The notes beneath the pieces were generated by a model. It did no database searches. It was not told where the DNA came from and saw nothing but the letters and a program-made list of their open reading frames with translations. Position numbers and translations under genes: made by a program. From contig NZ_NPDR01000005.1 of the NCBI RefSeq assembly GCF_002811765.1, positions 233,441 to 297,440 of the forward strand: a DNA stretch of 64,000 nt, read 5' to 3'. Each line of letters starts with the position of its first letter. Positions within the stretch are counted from its first letter, which is position 1. Origin of the DNA: Leptospira saintgironsiae (GTDB taxonomy: Bacteria; Spirochaetota; Leptospiria; Leptospirales; Leptospiraceae). Shown piece after piece: positions 17,293-28,500 of this stretch.

Positions 17293-20133
17293 ATGGGTAC
17301 ACAGACTTCTGACAAGCGTGGTTTCGGGCAAAAAATCCTAGATCTTACTCTAGTTCTTCCGAGGCTATTTTATTCCGGAATACGAGCAAAACTCGCCTGG
17401 TTTACTGGAAGTCTGATCGTTCTGACCATTCTAATACTTTCCTTCATTTATGTGAGACAACAGACCGAAATCCTCACAGATAGTTATGATAGAGAGGCCG
17501 CCATTTCCAGAAAGTATATCTCTTCTCTCGTTCTGGAATTGGATAATATTTCCCAAAGTTTGATCCGTATCGAAGAATTTCGCGACCGGGTTAGCAAACA
17601 GACAGAAGCATTAAAAAAATATAAAACGACCAAAACCGTAGTCCAGGAAAAGAAGGTCTCCTTTTTTGGGATCAAGACTAGTTTGTTTGGTGCCTTGGGA
17701 AAAAATACAGTTCGTAAAACTTTAGATACGTATTATTCAGCTTATCTTTCTAAAGATGATATTCAGGTTTTAGAAAAAAATATCCGACTACAGCTACAAC
17801 AGGGCGGAGAAGAAGTAGTCAGTGATAAAGAATTCGCCCGCCTACAGGCTATGGCTAAAAAATTCGTATTCACTGATAGAGAGGTCAACCAAATCCGAAA
17901 ACGCCTAGCTGAGTTAAAAGAAAATCAGGAAAAACCAGACCATACAGAGATCTCTGCTGCAGAAGAAGACCTGCGTAAAAAATCACTCCTTGCACGAAAA
18001 CTTAGATCCGAACTGGATGAGCATATTGTATCCATTCTTGCAGATTCCAAAAAAAGAAAGATCAAAGAATTAGGATTAGATACTGGCAGATTTAGGATCC
18101 AAACATTTCCAGTCTCAGGTATCATACCTGGCGAAGCTTCCGAGCCTACGTTAGACACTAAAATTTTTGATTCAGAATCTTCTTTGAACCAAGCTCCCAT
18201 GGAAGAAAACTTAGAAGAAGGATTAAAATCCGCGTTAAGTTCTCTTTTAGAAGGCGCCGGAGTTTTAGGAGAGATACCTGCTACTTCTTTCCAACAAAAT
18301 GGTCTGGAATTACAGGCTTTATATTCTCCTCATTTTAGAAATCCGGCTTCTACAGAAAGAGCCAAACTTTTAGAATCCAGAAGAAGTACACTCGGACCCT
18401 GGAACAATTATTTAAGAGAAGAGCAGGAAATCCTATCAGAACTTTCTAAAATTCCTCCTATCTTAGAAACTATACTTAAGGAGTTGAAAGAGAAAAAACC
18501 TCCGATCCCTCCTTTCAAAGACAAAGAGTTTAAGAACCAATACACAAAGTACGCTAGCCTAGTGCGTAAAAGAAATTTATTATATGCAACTTATCTACGA
18601 AACAATCCTCCAAAAGAAGAAGAGGAACTAGAAGTAGAATCTTTCGGTTCGATCAGAGATTCCGCTTTAGAGGATCAGATCTTACTCAGATTTAGACCGG
18701 ATGGTTCCGATTATGGGAAATCTGTTCAATCGGAAGAAGGAAAAGAAACTTTCCAAAAGCGTTGGAATTCCGTCAGAGAATGGATCTACTCCGGAGAAAG
18801 TGAAACTCCTACTACAAAATTAAAAGCGCTCTTTCCAGATGGGATCATCGGAAACAGTAGAACAGAAGCAGAACAAATTCTTTGGAAATTAGATTCAACA
18901 CCTTTAATTTCAGAAGCATCGGAAGATCTTCCTACAGTTGTATTAGCTTCTAACTTTTCAGGAGTGATCCGAACTGTAGTAGATAGAACAGAAGGTTTGG
19001 AATCTATTCGCCGAAATAGAGACAGGGCAGTACTTTCTGCATTAGGTATCTGCGGATTTTCAATCTTCTTAGCTGTCTTTATCTCTGGTTTTGTGGTAAC
19101 AAAGATCAAACGTTTGATCAGAAACGCAGAACAAGTAGGAAGGGGAGATCTAAACGTAGAATTCGAGCAAGGCGGAAGCGACGAATTCGGGAATCTTTCT
19201 GTCGCACTCAACCAAATGGTGACCGGGCTTCGAGAAAGGGAGAAGATCAAAGGAATACTCGGAAGTATGATCGATCCTGTAGTGATCGGTGAGGCAATGA
19301 AGGATCTTGCTGCTCTCAAAAGAGGTACTGAAAAAAGGGTAACTGCATTCTTCTCTGATGTAGCAGGATTTTCTAATATTAGCGAAAAGTTAAGTTCTGT
19401 AGAATTATCCGAACTTCTAAACGAATATCTTTCTGCAATGACTCTGATCCTAAAAGATCATGATGGGGTTTTGGATAAGTATATAGGCGATGCGATTGTA
19501 GGTATTTTCAACGCACCTGTAGAAGTAGACGGTCATTGTTTGAAAGCGACTAGAGCTTCTATCAAAATGTTAGATAAGTTGGAAGAGTTACGATCCGGCT
19601 GGAAGAAGGGTCAAAAATACATTCCAGACGCAAGAGATATGCAGATCAGGATCGGTTTGAACACTGGACTTGCAAAAGTTGGATTCATGGGAACTGATGC
19701 TCTAGCTTCTTATACTATGATGGGGGATACTGTAAACCTTGCTGCTCGTTTAGAAGCTGCAGGTAAAGATTATGGGGTTTCTATTTTAGTTTCGGATTCA
19801 GTTCATTCTGAAATTAAGGATTCTATTTTTACAAGAAAACTAGATTTAGTTCGTGTAAAAGGTAAGAATGAACCAGTGATCTTATACGAAGCAATCTCAG
19901 AATTGAAAGGTGTTGCTTCTGCTAAAAAAGAAATTATCGGTTTATATGAAGAAGGTTTAGCATTGTATTTGGATCGCAAATGGGATGCTGCTGTTAAGAA
20001 GTTTAAGGAATCCGAAAAAGCAAAGGGCAAAGACGATAAAGCAGTCCAGTTACTTGTAGAAAGATGTAATGAGTATAAAAAAACTCCTCCTCCCACTTCT
20101 TGGGATGGAGTTTATACTCGTGATCATAAGTAA
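17293..20133 (+). CDS. class III adenylate/guanylate cyclase with large extracytoplasmic sensor and HAMP
   Basis: 946 aa. Membrane helices at about 36-56 and 577-597 enclose a roughly 520-residue extracytoplasmic region rich in charged coiled coil. A HAMP domain follows (about 597-650), then the cyclase domain (about 668-850) with metal-binding F-F-S-D-V-A-G-F and D-K-Y-I-G-D and the N-L-A-A-R transition-state motif. The Lys in D-K-Y-I-G-D and the Asp in M-M-G-D suggest ATP as substrate, so cAMP is the probable product. The C-terminal 80 residues look helical and TPR-like. The ligand of the sensor is unknown. It ends 2 bp before the convergent recD stop. Confidence 0.9.
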   Translation: MGTQTSDKRGFGQKILDLTLVLPRLFYSGIRAKLAWFTGSLIVLTILILSFIYVRQQTEILTDSYDREAAISRKYISSLVLELDNISQSLIRIEEFRDRVSKQTEALKKYKTTKTVVQEKKVSFFGIKTSLFGALGKNTVRKTLDTYYSAYLSKDDIQVLEKNIRLQLQQGGEEVVSDKEFARLQAMAKKFVFTDREVNQIRKRLAELKENQEKPDHTEISAAEEDLRKKSLLARKLRSELDEHIVSILADSKKRKIKELGLDTGRFRIQTFPVSGIIPGEASEPTLDTKIFDSESSLNQAPMEENLEEGLKSALSSLLEGAGVLGEIPATSFQQNGLELQALYSPHFRNPASTERAKLLESRRSTLGPWNNYLREEQEILSELSKIPPILETILKELKEKKPPIPPFKDKEFKNQYTKYASLVRKRNLLYATYLRNNPPKEEEELEVESFGSIRDSALEDQILLRFRPDGSDYGKSVQSEEGKETFQKRWNSVREWIYSGESETPTTKLKALFPDGIIGNSRTEAEQILWKLDSTPLISEASEDLPTVVLASNFSGVIRTVVDRTEGLESIRRNRDRAVLSALGICGFSIFLAVFISGFVVTKIKRLIRNAEQVGRGDLNVEFEQGGSDEFGNLSVALNQMVTGLREREKIKGILGSMIDPVVIGEAMKDLAALKRGTEKRVTAFFSDVAGFSNISEKLSSVELSELLNEYLSAMTLILKDHDGVLDKYIGDAIVGIFNAPVEVDGHCLKATRASIKMLDKLEELRSGWKKGQKYIPDARDMQIRIGLNTGLAKVGFMGTDALASYTMMGDTVNLAARLEAAGKDYGVSILVSDSVHSEIKDSIFTRKLDLVRVKGKNEPVILYEAISELKGVASAKKEIIGLYEEGLALYLDRKWDAAVKKFKESEKAKGKDDKAVQLLVERCNEYKKTPPPTSWDGVYTRDHK

Positions 20134-20135
20134 TT

Positions 20136-21920
20136 TTAACTCAGCTTAAAACCGGTTAATCTTTCAAAACGGTTTCGGAGAGAATATTCTAAAAGTTTTC
20201 CTTCCGAAACCAAAAACGCAGATCGTTTTGCTCTAGTGATCGCAGTATATAAAATTTCTTTTTTGAATAGTTCTAGAGAGACTTCTTCTGCATTTAGATC
20301 TGCTGGGTCAGGCGGATAAATAATAAAAACGGAATCGTATTCCGAACCTTGGGACTTGTGAACTGTGATCGCAAATGCTGGTTCATGAGATGGAAGTGTA
20401 TCCAATGCAAAATCTCGGATCTCTCCTTCTATAAAAAATAATGCTCTGAGTTCGCTTCCTCCATTTGGAGTTTGGATTTCTAAAACGAGACCGGTGTCCC
20501 CGTTATAAACTCCTCTCACTCTATCGTTTTTTGTAATCAGTATAGGAAGTCCCGAAAAATAAGTTTTGGTCCCGATCTGCACCGTTCCTTTTTTATGATG
20601 TAGAATTAGCTCCGTTAATTCTTTATTAATAAATTCACTTCCGAAAATCCCATTTCTAAGAATTGTAAGTATTTTAAATCGATTTAACTCTTTGTTTAAA
20701 TATTCTTTTAACTCTTGAGGAGAATCCGGATTGGGGAGTTTGGAAAATATAGGTAGAATTTTATCTTCCGCAGTTCTTTTTAGAAATTCTTTCCATTCTT
20801 TTTTGTAATCCAATCGGATCTGATAAAAACCTTTTAGATCTTTGTTCCCAGAACCGGCGAAAATTGAATCTAATTGCAGAGATTTAGGAAGATTTTCTTG
20901 GAATTCTAATAAAGAAATATTATCTTTTACGCAAAGTTCTGCTGCTTTAGAAATAGAAGAAAATTCTTCTTCTTGTCTATGACTTGTTTTCAATTCTATT
21001 AGGTTTTCTGAATTTAAATTTTTTAAAGATTTTACCAGGTCGGATAAAACTGCTCCGGCTTCTACGCTAGGAAGCTGGTTTGGATCACCTAAAAGTATAA
21101 ATCTAAAATTTTCGGAACCGATTGGTAAAGCTTCCATCAATCTGTACATCATATGTAAATCGACCATGGACACCTCGTCCAAGATGATAACTCGATAGGG
21201 TAGTGGAAAATTTTCGCCGTATTTATAAGTTCTTTTTCTAGGATTATATTCTAAAAGCCTATGTAAGGTAGAAGTTGGGATTTCAGAAATAGAATCATCT
21301 AATTCATTTTTCGTACGCAGATTTGAGATCGCATTTTCTAGGGATTCCTTTAATCTTTGGGCGGCTCTTCCCGTAGGTGCTGCAAGTCCGATCTGTTTAA
21401 AATTATAACCTAAACGTAAAAGTCCACGGATAACATTCGTTACTACTGTGGTTTTCCCCGTACCTGGTCCGCCTGTAAGAACAAAAAATGAATGCTGAAG
21501 TGCTTTTTCTAAAGCTTCTTTTTGTTCTCCTTCTCCACAAAGTATATATTCTTTATTTCCTTTTTTAATGGCGAGCGGATTGGTCGAGATGATCTCTTTT
21601 AAAACCTCTTGTACTTTTTCTGGTTTTGTAGAGGCACCGGTTTTAAGTAAATCCCCAAAACTTCTTTCAACCTCGGCTAGCTGGCCAAATACTTTAGAAA
21701 AATATAATAAATTGTCTCTTTTTTTGAATAAAATATCTGAAATTTTATCTTTTCCAGAGAATGGGACTGCAAGATTTCCTGTTTTAGATGCTTGGATTAA
21801 CGAAAGATTCCAGGAAAATAAAACCTCATATGGAATTTCATTTGCATACGTTAAAAATTCCTTGGTAAGAAATCCTGCGTATTCCCTTTCTAAAATTGTT
21901 TCGAGGGATTCTTCTTTCAT
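20136..21920 (-). CDS. recD: exodeoxyribonuclease V alpha subunit RecD
   Basis: 594 aa, superfamily 1 helicase. Walker A is G-G-P-G-T-G-K-T-T (about 149-157), the DExx-equivalent is I-L-D-E-V-S-M-V-D, and the C-terminal helicase motif is T-V-H-K-S-Q-G-S-E-Y. RecD is the 5'-3' motor of RecBCD, which processes double-strand ends for recombination and degrades foreign linear DNA. It overlaps recB (ATGA type) as the last gene of the recCBD operon. Confidence 0.95.
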   Translation of the reverse strand: MKEESLETILEREYAGFLTKEFLTYANEIPYEVLFSWNLSLIQASKTGNLAVPFSGKDKISDILFKKRDNLLYFSKVFGQLAEVERSFGDLLKTGASTKPEKVQEVLKEIISTNPLAIKKGNKEYILCGEGEQKEALEKALQHSFFVLTGGPGTGKTTVVTNVIRGLLRLGYNFKQIGLAAPTGRAAQRLKESLENAISNLRTKNELDDSISEIPTSTLHRLLEYNPRKRTYKYGENFPLPYRVIILDEVSMVDLHMMYRLMEALPIGSENFRFILLGDPNQLPSVEAGAVLSDLVKSLKNLNSENLIELKTSHRQEEEFSSISKAAELCVKDNISLLEFQENLPKSLQLDSIFAGSGNKDLKGFYQIRLDYKKEWKEFLKRTAEDKILPIFSKLPNPDSPQELKEYLNKELNRFKILTILRNGIFGSEFINKELTELILHHKKGTVQIGTKTYFSGLPILITKNDRVRGVYNGDTGLVLEIQTPNGGSELRALFFIEGEIRDFALDTLPSHEPAFAITVHKSQGSEYDSVFIIYPPDPADLNAEEVSLELFKKEILYTAITRAKRSAFLVSEGKLLEYSLRNRFERLTGFKLS

Positions 21921-24900
21921 TCTTTTTCCACCGAAATTTTATTTTTCAAATCCAAGGTTTCTTTTATTTTTTCTTTTGAAACCTTCACGAATTCAGGATC
22001 TATATCTTGGTAAAAAATTCCTCTTCCTGGCCTGTTCGGATCCGTTCCTCTAAGGAATACAAAATACATTCCACCCAAAAGTTTAGGATCATATTCTTTT
22101 CCGTACTTGAACCTTAGCCAATCGTCAAGAACTACAGAATAGATTGCCATTTGCAAAGAATAAGATTCTTGGATTTTTTCTTTCAGATGAGATTCCGAAT
22201 AAGGATCTTCTCCGAAATTTGAAGAAAGAAGGTTGGACTTCCAATCTAAGATCCAATATTTTCCTTCTGAAAGAAATATTAGATCCAAGGTTCCTTTTAA
22301 TAAGTCAGAAGCACCAGTTTGTTCCGGGATTTTTAGAAAGAAATCCACCTCATGCTTTCTTTCTGCGGAAGAAATTTCTGAAAGTGAGATATTTTTTTCT
22401 GAGTGTGATAATGGGGTTTTGAGAGTGTTCCAAAACAATTCAGAAATTCTTTTAGCAAATAATTCCAATTGTTCGGAGCTATTTCCGTATCCATATGACT
22501 TTAGAATATTCTTATATGATTTTATATTACTTTCTGGGATTTGTTTTAATGATTTTGCATTTTGATAAATACTAAAATCTTCCGTTTCCAAAAGTTGGTG
22601 GAGCAAATTTCCCATTTTATTAGAAGAGGGGAGATCTTCTTCTTTTGATTCTTCAGGAGTTTCATCCGTTTTGAATGATTTTGTTTCAGAAACCTGAAAC
22701 TGAAACCCTTCCGAATTAAAAAATGAATCTAAAGAGGAATAACTTTCGAGAATGATCTTTCTTTTTTCCGCTTTGTCTGGCCAAATTTCTATGGCCCGTA
22801 AAATTTCTGGTCCTTCTTCTTTTATTAGATTCGTTGTTAGACCGGATATGGTTTTATGATCTCTAATCCATTCCTGTTCATATTTCCCTTCTTCATTTTC
22901 CCAGAATCTGGAAACGGAAGAATCTTTGGGAAATTCAGCGACTGCAGCATGAAAAGATTTTCTGAATAATTCCAAGGGACGTTTTAGGTCCGGTTCTGCA
23001 AGTAATGGAAAATAAAATTTATACATTGCACGAGTCAAAGCTACGTAATACAATCTTTTGTCTTCGTTAATCGTATTAAAAACAGAATCCTCTTCCTTAT
23101 TATTTTCTAAATCTATAATACGTTTATCGTCTTCTCTATACTCCGAGAATTTTTTTCTTTGTGTGCCCCAACCCGAAAATCCTCCAAATAAAAATACAAT
23201 CGGAAATTCTAAACCTTTACAGGAATGGATAGTGAAAATTTTGACTCTGTCTTCTTCCGAATCTTTTTCTAAATAATCTTTTTCATCTTCTTTAGAAATC
23301 ATTTTAGATTCTAAATATGTAATGAGCTCTCCTAAAGTCTGGTCTGATTTGGAAGCTCTTTCAGTTAAAAAGAAAAATATCTGTTTGAAGTTTGTGATCT
23401 TTCTTTCCCAATCTTGCCTGGATTCATCTGGAAGGGGAGAAGCTAATCTGCTTTCTGTTAGGATGGATCCAAATAGACCTGGAAAATCTTTTTTGCGGGA
23501 AAATTTTCTCCAGGTTTCCAAAAGTCTTTTTTCACCGGACTCAATGGGATATTCTTCATAATTTTGAAGATTTTCTGGACTCACGCAGAAAAGATCAGAT
23601 ATTAATAATTTATAAAATGAATCCCGGCTTCCTTCTTCATCCAAACATTGTAAGATCTCTCTTATTCTAATTGTTTCAGAAGACCCGAATAGCCCAGCTT
23701 GTTTGGGATAAGTGTAAGGAATCCCTCTTGCTTTGAATTGTTTTTTTAGGAATTCGGAGTCGTTTTCTCCTCGGACCAAAACTGAAATATCAGACCAACT
23801 CAGCTTTTCGGGAGAAGAATATCCTTCTTTTTTAATATAGATTTCTGACTTCTCGGCGACTAAATGAAGTATTTCTTCGGCTAAAAATTTAGAATATTGC
23901 TCTTTTAACCGATCCGCATTACTTTCCTTAGAAAGCGAGAATGCATTTAAGGCAGCACGATTACTTTTATCTGAATATAAAATTGCCTTTCCTGGAGTTT
24001 CAGGAGATTTAACATTTACATATTCTATTGGTAAAAATCCTGTTTCTCCAATAGGGAACCATTCTCCTTTTGCACTTCCAAAGATAGAATTATAGGAAGA
24101 AATTAGTTCAGGTAAAGATCTACGATTTGTATCTAATTCCGGATATACAATGGAAGAATCTGCAAATTTTCCGCCGGTATCAAATTCTCTTTTCGCAGCC
24201 AAATAAGTGCCTAAGTCTGCACCTCTAAAACCGTAAATGGACTGCTTTGCATCTCCGATCAGGAAAAGTTTTCCTTCAGTCTCTGCATTGCTGGATTTTT
24301 CTAAGAATAATATTCTGAAAATATTATATTGATCTGGATCTGTATCTTGAAATTCGTCTATGATCCCGAAACGAAAACGTTTTTGTAATTCAAATACTAA
24401 TTCCGGATTTTTCTCTAAAGAATTAGAAAGTCCTAAGATCATATCCCCGTAGGTAATTGAATTTTCTTCCTCTTTGATCTTGACTGAGTCTTCCGCAATA
24501 TCCTCTGCGAGAGAAACTAAGAAAGAAGAAAGAGAAGATCCTAAGCTACTTAAGTTTAAAGAAAGTTTTCGGATTTTTTCTCTTTCTAATGTATAAGAAA
24601 GATATCCTGACTCGGAAGTTGCGGTTTTTAATTCTTCGTCGGAAAGAAGAATAGACTCTACTCCAGAACTTTCTCCTCTTTTTAGATCTAGGATCTTTTT
24701 AAGAGCTAGTGTAAAAGGAAAAGGAGAAAATGGTTCAGAAGAATTTATAAGTTTTTTCAAAGAATCTTGAAATTCCAATTGTCGAGTAGAAAGAGCTTTG
24801 TACTTACTCGCGTTTATCTTTTTCTTAAAAGAATCTTGAAATTCTAAAAACTTAGGAAGAATGGATTGGATTTCCAAAAATACATTTATAATAGAACTGA

Positions 24901-25576
24901 TCTCCGGAAATTTTTGAGGACGAGGAAGAAGCTGGATAGATTCAGGAGAAGAAACCTTCTTCACTGCAAGCCCAGATACAAAATTTTCCCAAGTGGTTCC
25001 TTGGAATCCGTCATTATAAAAACGATTCGCTTGTGAGAGTATAAATGGTAAAAGTTCTTTAGGATATTTTCCACTAAACTCGTTACGCATTCTTCTATAC
25101 AATGCCTTGGATACTGCAGAAAATTCTTCCACAAGTTCCGAATTTTCCGAACTTCCTGATTCTAAAGAATATTCTTTTAAGATCTTATGTGCAAATCCAT
25201 GAATAGTAGATATATAAGCCTGATCCAAACGAGAAGCTTGATTCAGAAAAAAATCTAGCTCCTTTGATTCTTCCTCACTGGGAGATTCAAGTTTTTCCAA
25301 TTTAAGAATTGTATTCTTTAACTCAGCTCGGATCCTTCCTTTTAGTTCTGATGCCGCCTTATCAGTATAAGTAAGTACTAATATAGATTCTATACCGAAA
25401 GGAGTTTTATCCGAACCCAAAGAAGTTTTAAATGAATCTTTTAGGATTTTCAGAACCAGGAATACGATTGTATGGGTTTTTCCAGTGCCTGCAGAGGCTC
25501 CTATAAAACCGTTTTTGGTAATATCGATCTGATCTGCGAAAGAATTAGTTATAGGTTCTAATTTATTTTTCTGCAT
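21917..25576 (-). CDS. recB: exodeoxyribonuclease V beta subunit RecB
   Basis: 1219 aa. Walker A G-A-S-A-G-T-G-K-T-H lies at 27-36, and the helicase motif R-F-G-I-I-D-E-F-Q-D-T-D-P lies near 400-412. The C-terminal nuclease domain ends in G-T-L-D-L-I-F...W-I-L-D-W-K-S-N, with the catalytic D...DxK of the RecB nuclease family. It overlaps recC by 14 bp and recD by 4 bp, so the three subunits are made from one message. Length is in the normal range. Confidence 0.96.
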   Translation of the reverse strand: MQKNKLEPITNSFADQIDITKNGFIGASAGTGKTHTIVFLVLKILKDSFKTSLGSDKTPFGIESILVLTYTDKAASELKGRIRAELKNTILKLEKLESPSEEESKELDFFLNQASRLDQAYISTIHGFAHKILKEYSLESGSSENSELVEEFSAVSKALYRRMRNEFSGKYPKELLPFILSQANRFYNDGFQGTTWENFVSGLAVKKVSSPESIQLLPRPQKFPEISSIINVFLEIQSILPKFLEFQDSFKKKINASKYKALSTRQLEFQDSLKKLINSSEPFSPFPFTLALKKILDLKRGESSGVESILLSDEELKTATSESGYLSYTLEREKIRKLSLNLSSLGSSLSSFLVSLAEDIAEDSVKIKEEENSITYGDMILGLSNSLEKNPELVFELQKRFRFGIIDEFQDTDPDQYNIFRILFLEKSSNAETEGKLFLIGDAKQSIYGFRGADLGTYLAAKREFDTGGKFADSSIVYPELDTNRRSLPELISSYNSIFGSAKGEWFPIGETGFLPIEYVNVKSPETPGKAILYSDKSNRAALNAFSLSKESNADRLKEQYSKFLAEEILHLVAEKSEIYIKKEGYSSPEKLSWSDISVLVRGENDSEFLKKQFKARGIPYTYPKQAGLFGSSETIRIREILQCLDEEGSRDSFYKLLISDLFCVSPENLQNYEEYPIESGEKRLLETWRKFSRKKDFPGLFGSILTESRLASPLPDESRQDWERKITNFKQIFFFLTERASKSDQTLGELITYLESKMISKEDEKDYLEKDSEEDRVKIFTIHSCKGLEFPIVFLFGGFSGWGTQRKKFSEYREDDKRIIDLENNKEEDSVFNTINEDKRLYYVALTRAMYKFYFPLLAEPDLKRPLELFRKSFHAAVAEFPKDSSVSRFWENEEGKYEQEWIRDHKTISGLTTNLIKEEGPEILRAIEIWPDKAEKRKIILESYSSLDSFFNSEGFQFQVSETKSFKTDETPEESKEEDLPSSNKMGNLLHQLLETEDFSIYQNAKSLKQIPESNIKSYKNILKSYGYGNSSEQLELFAKRISELFWNTLKTPLSHSEKNISLSEISSAERKHEVDFFLKIPEQTGASDLLKGTLDLIFLSEGKYWILDWKSNLLSSNFGEDPYSESHLKEKIQESYSLQMAIYSVVLDDWLRFKYGKEYDPKLLGGMYFVFLRGTDPNRPGRGIFYQDIDPEFVKVSKEKIKETLDLKNKISVEKE

Positions 25577-28500
25577 AAAAAACCTTCTCCAGAGGATAAT
25601 AGAGTTTTAAGCAGAGGGAAAAATCCTTTTCACTTATATAATTTTGAGGGTAGGGCAACAGTCTGATGATCTCATCCAGATAAATTTCAGGATCGTACTG
25701 AACTGATTCTTGTGCCCAGGTTTTGTATTCCTCGGAGAGTAAATTTAAATTTTTAGGATCACTTAAATCAATTTCCGCTCTATCTGGAAAATCTTCCCAG
25801 ATTCCAGGAGAAATTAAAGAAACAGATTGATCCAAAAATTCCTGCATTAAATCAGCGAGGAATTTTTTACGATATGTTTCTCCTCCTTCTCGATTCATAC
25901 CGATAATGGTTGGCTTATCTCCATATCCGAAAATTGCAATAGCTGATCTTGGAGTGTTTTTCGAAGGGATAAGGTCCAGTAAAGATTGGATCAAGAATGG
26001 TTCTATTAAGTTTTTGAATTTTTTCTTAGAGTTCGGATATACAAGCACAAGGGTAGAAGAGTCGTCGGCTTCCTTTTTCAGGAATACATCTTCTTTCAAA
26101 CCGGTTATACTAATTTTCATTCCATTCGAAATTTCTAATGGAATAATAGGCAAAGAAAGTAAATTCCCTTTTTTAGGCGATTCTCCGAAAGTAAATCCGG
26201 ATAAAATTTCTACATCTGAAAGTACTTCAGAAACTGCTTCTGAAATTTTTCCCACTTTTTCTGATTTAGTTAAAAATTCAGTGTCTCCGTAAATTCCTCT
26301 GGGGATATTTCCTCTTTTCTCCCAAATCGAAAAAAGTCCTCCCAAAGAATTTTGGATCTCTTTTTCGGTCTTCTTCATAGAATAAGACCATAATTCTTTC
26401 ATAAATTTGAAATTATCCGAAATCCGGAAAGGTTCTTCTGATGCAGTTTCGGATTCTGAAATTTCTTCCGAGTACAGTCCGAATTTTCTTTGTAAATGAT
26501 AAGAGAGTGGAGATTTTGCAAATCGAACCAAATCATTCCAATCTATAGTCTCCAGATTTGGAGTTTCCTTTTTTATAGAAGGACTGGCCTGAAAATTCCC
26601 GAGAACTGTTTTACGATAATATTCTTTGTCTTCTTCTTTTCCATAAAGCAGAGAAGAAGAAAGATCGTAACTTTTACGGAACTTCTCCGCAAATTTTGCA
26701 GAAGGAGTTTCTTTTTGGATAAAATATTCTTTGCTATGTTTGTTTAATGGAATTTTGATCCTGACGGAAGTTTCAGGAGTTAATACATTCTCCTTCAAAG
26801 CTTGTTCAAGCAAAAGTAAGGAAGAAGAAGGAGCGATACTTTCGTCTTTTGTAATATCTTCCGCAACGAATGATAATACCAAACTTTGTTTTGCAGACAA
26901 AACTGTTTCATATAATAAGGACTGGTTTAATCCTCTTACATTTATATCCCCTTCTCTAGGAGCTAAATGTCTTAAATTGAATGCGGAAGTATCGTCAGTT
27001 CCGGGGAATAAACCTTCTCCCAATCCTAAAATATAAACATGTCTAAATGGGATCGGACGCATGGGCTGCAGAGAAGATACTGTAATTCCACCAGTTAGGT
27101 ATTGGCCTTTTCTAACCTGGATTTCTCCTCCAGTTTGTTTAAAGAAAGCCTCTAAAAATTTAAGCCTATCCTTGAAACTTTTAGGGTCCCATTCGACAGA
27201 TCTCAATTCATATAATGAATCTATAATATTTTGTTCTAATTCCACTTCGATAGGATTGGAAGAAGGAGAGGAAAATAATTCTCTGAGTAGTTCGGATAGA
27301 GAATCTATAATTTTTTCTCCAGAAGATTTTGGATCCGAAACAAGTGAGGAAAATTCTTCTAATAAATAAGATACACGTTTCCAAATTCCAATCCATATAG
27401 ATGCGGAAAAACCCGATCCGGAATCGAAAGGGGAGACAGGAAGATCTTCCTCTTCTTCAGCCGATAATATATTTCCTGCGGCTAAACGTAAAAAACCTTT
27501 TCGAAAAGAGAATGCAAGTGCTTGTTCTTCTGACAAAGAATCATCTTGGTATAATTCTAAGTCGGCAGAAAGTTTTGCCCATTCTTCTACCCAAGATGGT
27601 TCGATATCCCATTTCGATTGAAAGCAAGGATTTCTAAGTAGTTTGAAAATATCTGCTCTGGATCTTTCCTTAGAGAGTAGAGTAAATAAAGAAAGTATCC
27701 CGCTGATATAGGCGCTTGTTTCTGAAGCGAGCACATCTCTTATACTATAAGGTAATGTTTTTACAGAACTGCCTGACTTCTCCGCAAGTTTTGCTTGTAT
27801 ACCACCTTCGAATACGAACTCTAATGCTGCTCTGTATTCGGAAAGGTCAGAACAGAATATCCCAAAATCGGTTAATTTAGTTTCTTTGGATTCAGATAAG
27901 ATGGAAAGAATATGATGGAATACTGCTTCTACTTCTCGAACTTTTCCGGGTGCTTCTAAGATTTGTAAACTCTCATCCGGAAGTAATCTAGAGGAAGCTT
28001 TGTATTCTGATCGCCCGAGATATTCTTTGAATTCCGATAGAACTGTTTTTGTCTGTTTTTCTTTTTTAGTAGAATGTAAAAATTCCGCTCCAGAAATTTC
28101 CCAGGATTTTTTTAGAGAACGAAATGAGTTCGCCCAGTTTCTGCAAATCTGATTTCTTTCTGTTCCAGAAACTAGTTCTCCATCTGGAACTCCAAATTGA
28201 AAAACTTCTAAGTGAATTTCAGGAAGTAGATTTTGAAAAATAGCAATATATGTACTCGAAAGTTGAGACAATGCGAATAGATACACATTCTTAGCAGAAT
28301 GTTTTTTAGCCTTAGACTCGAAGCTAAGATTTCGCATGGAATATTGGATCAAAGTTTCTTTAGAAGGATCAGAATTTGTTAGATAAGAATAAAGTTCTTT
28401 CTGAAAGAAAAAAATTTCTGATTGAGTTGCGACTTCTTCCCAGATATCTTCTCCAGGTAATCTTAGAAGCGAATATTTTTCTCCCAGCCAGTTTCGGATC

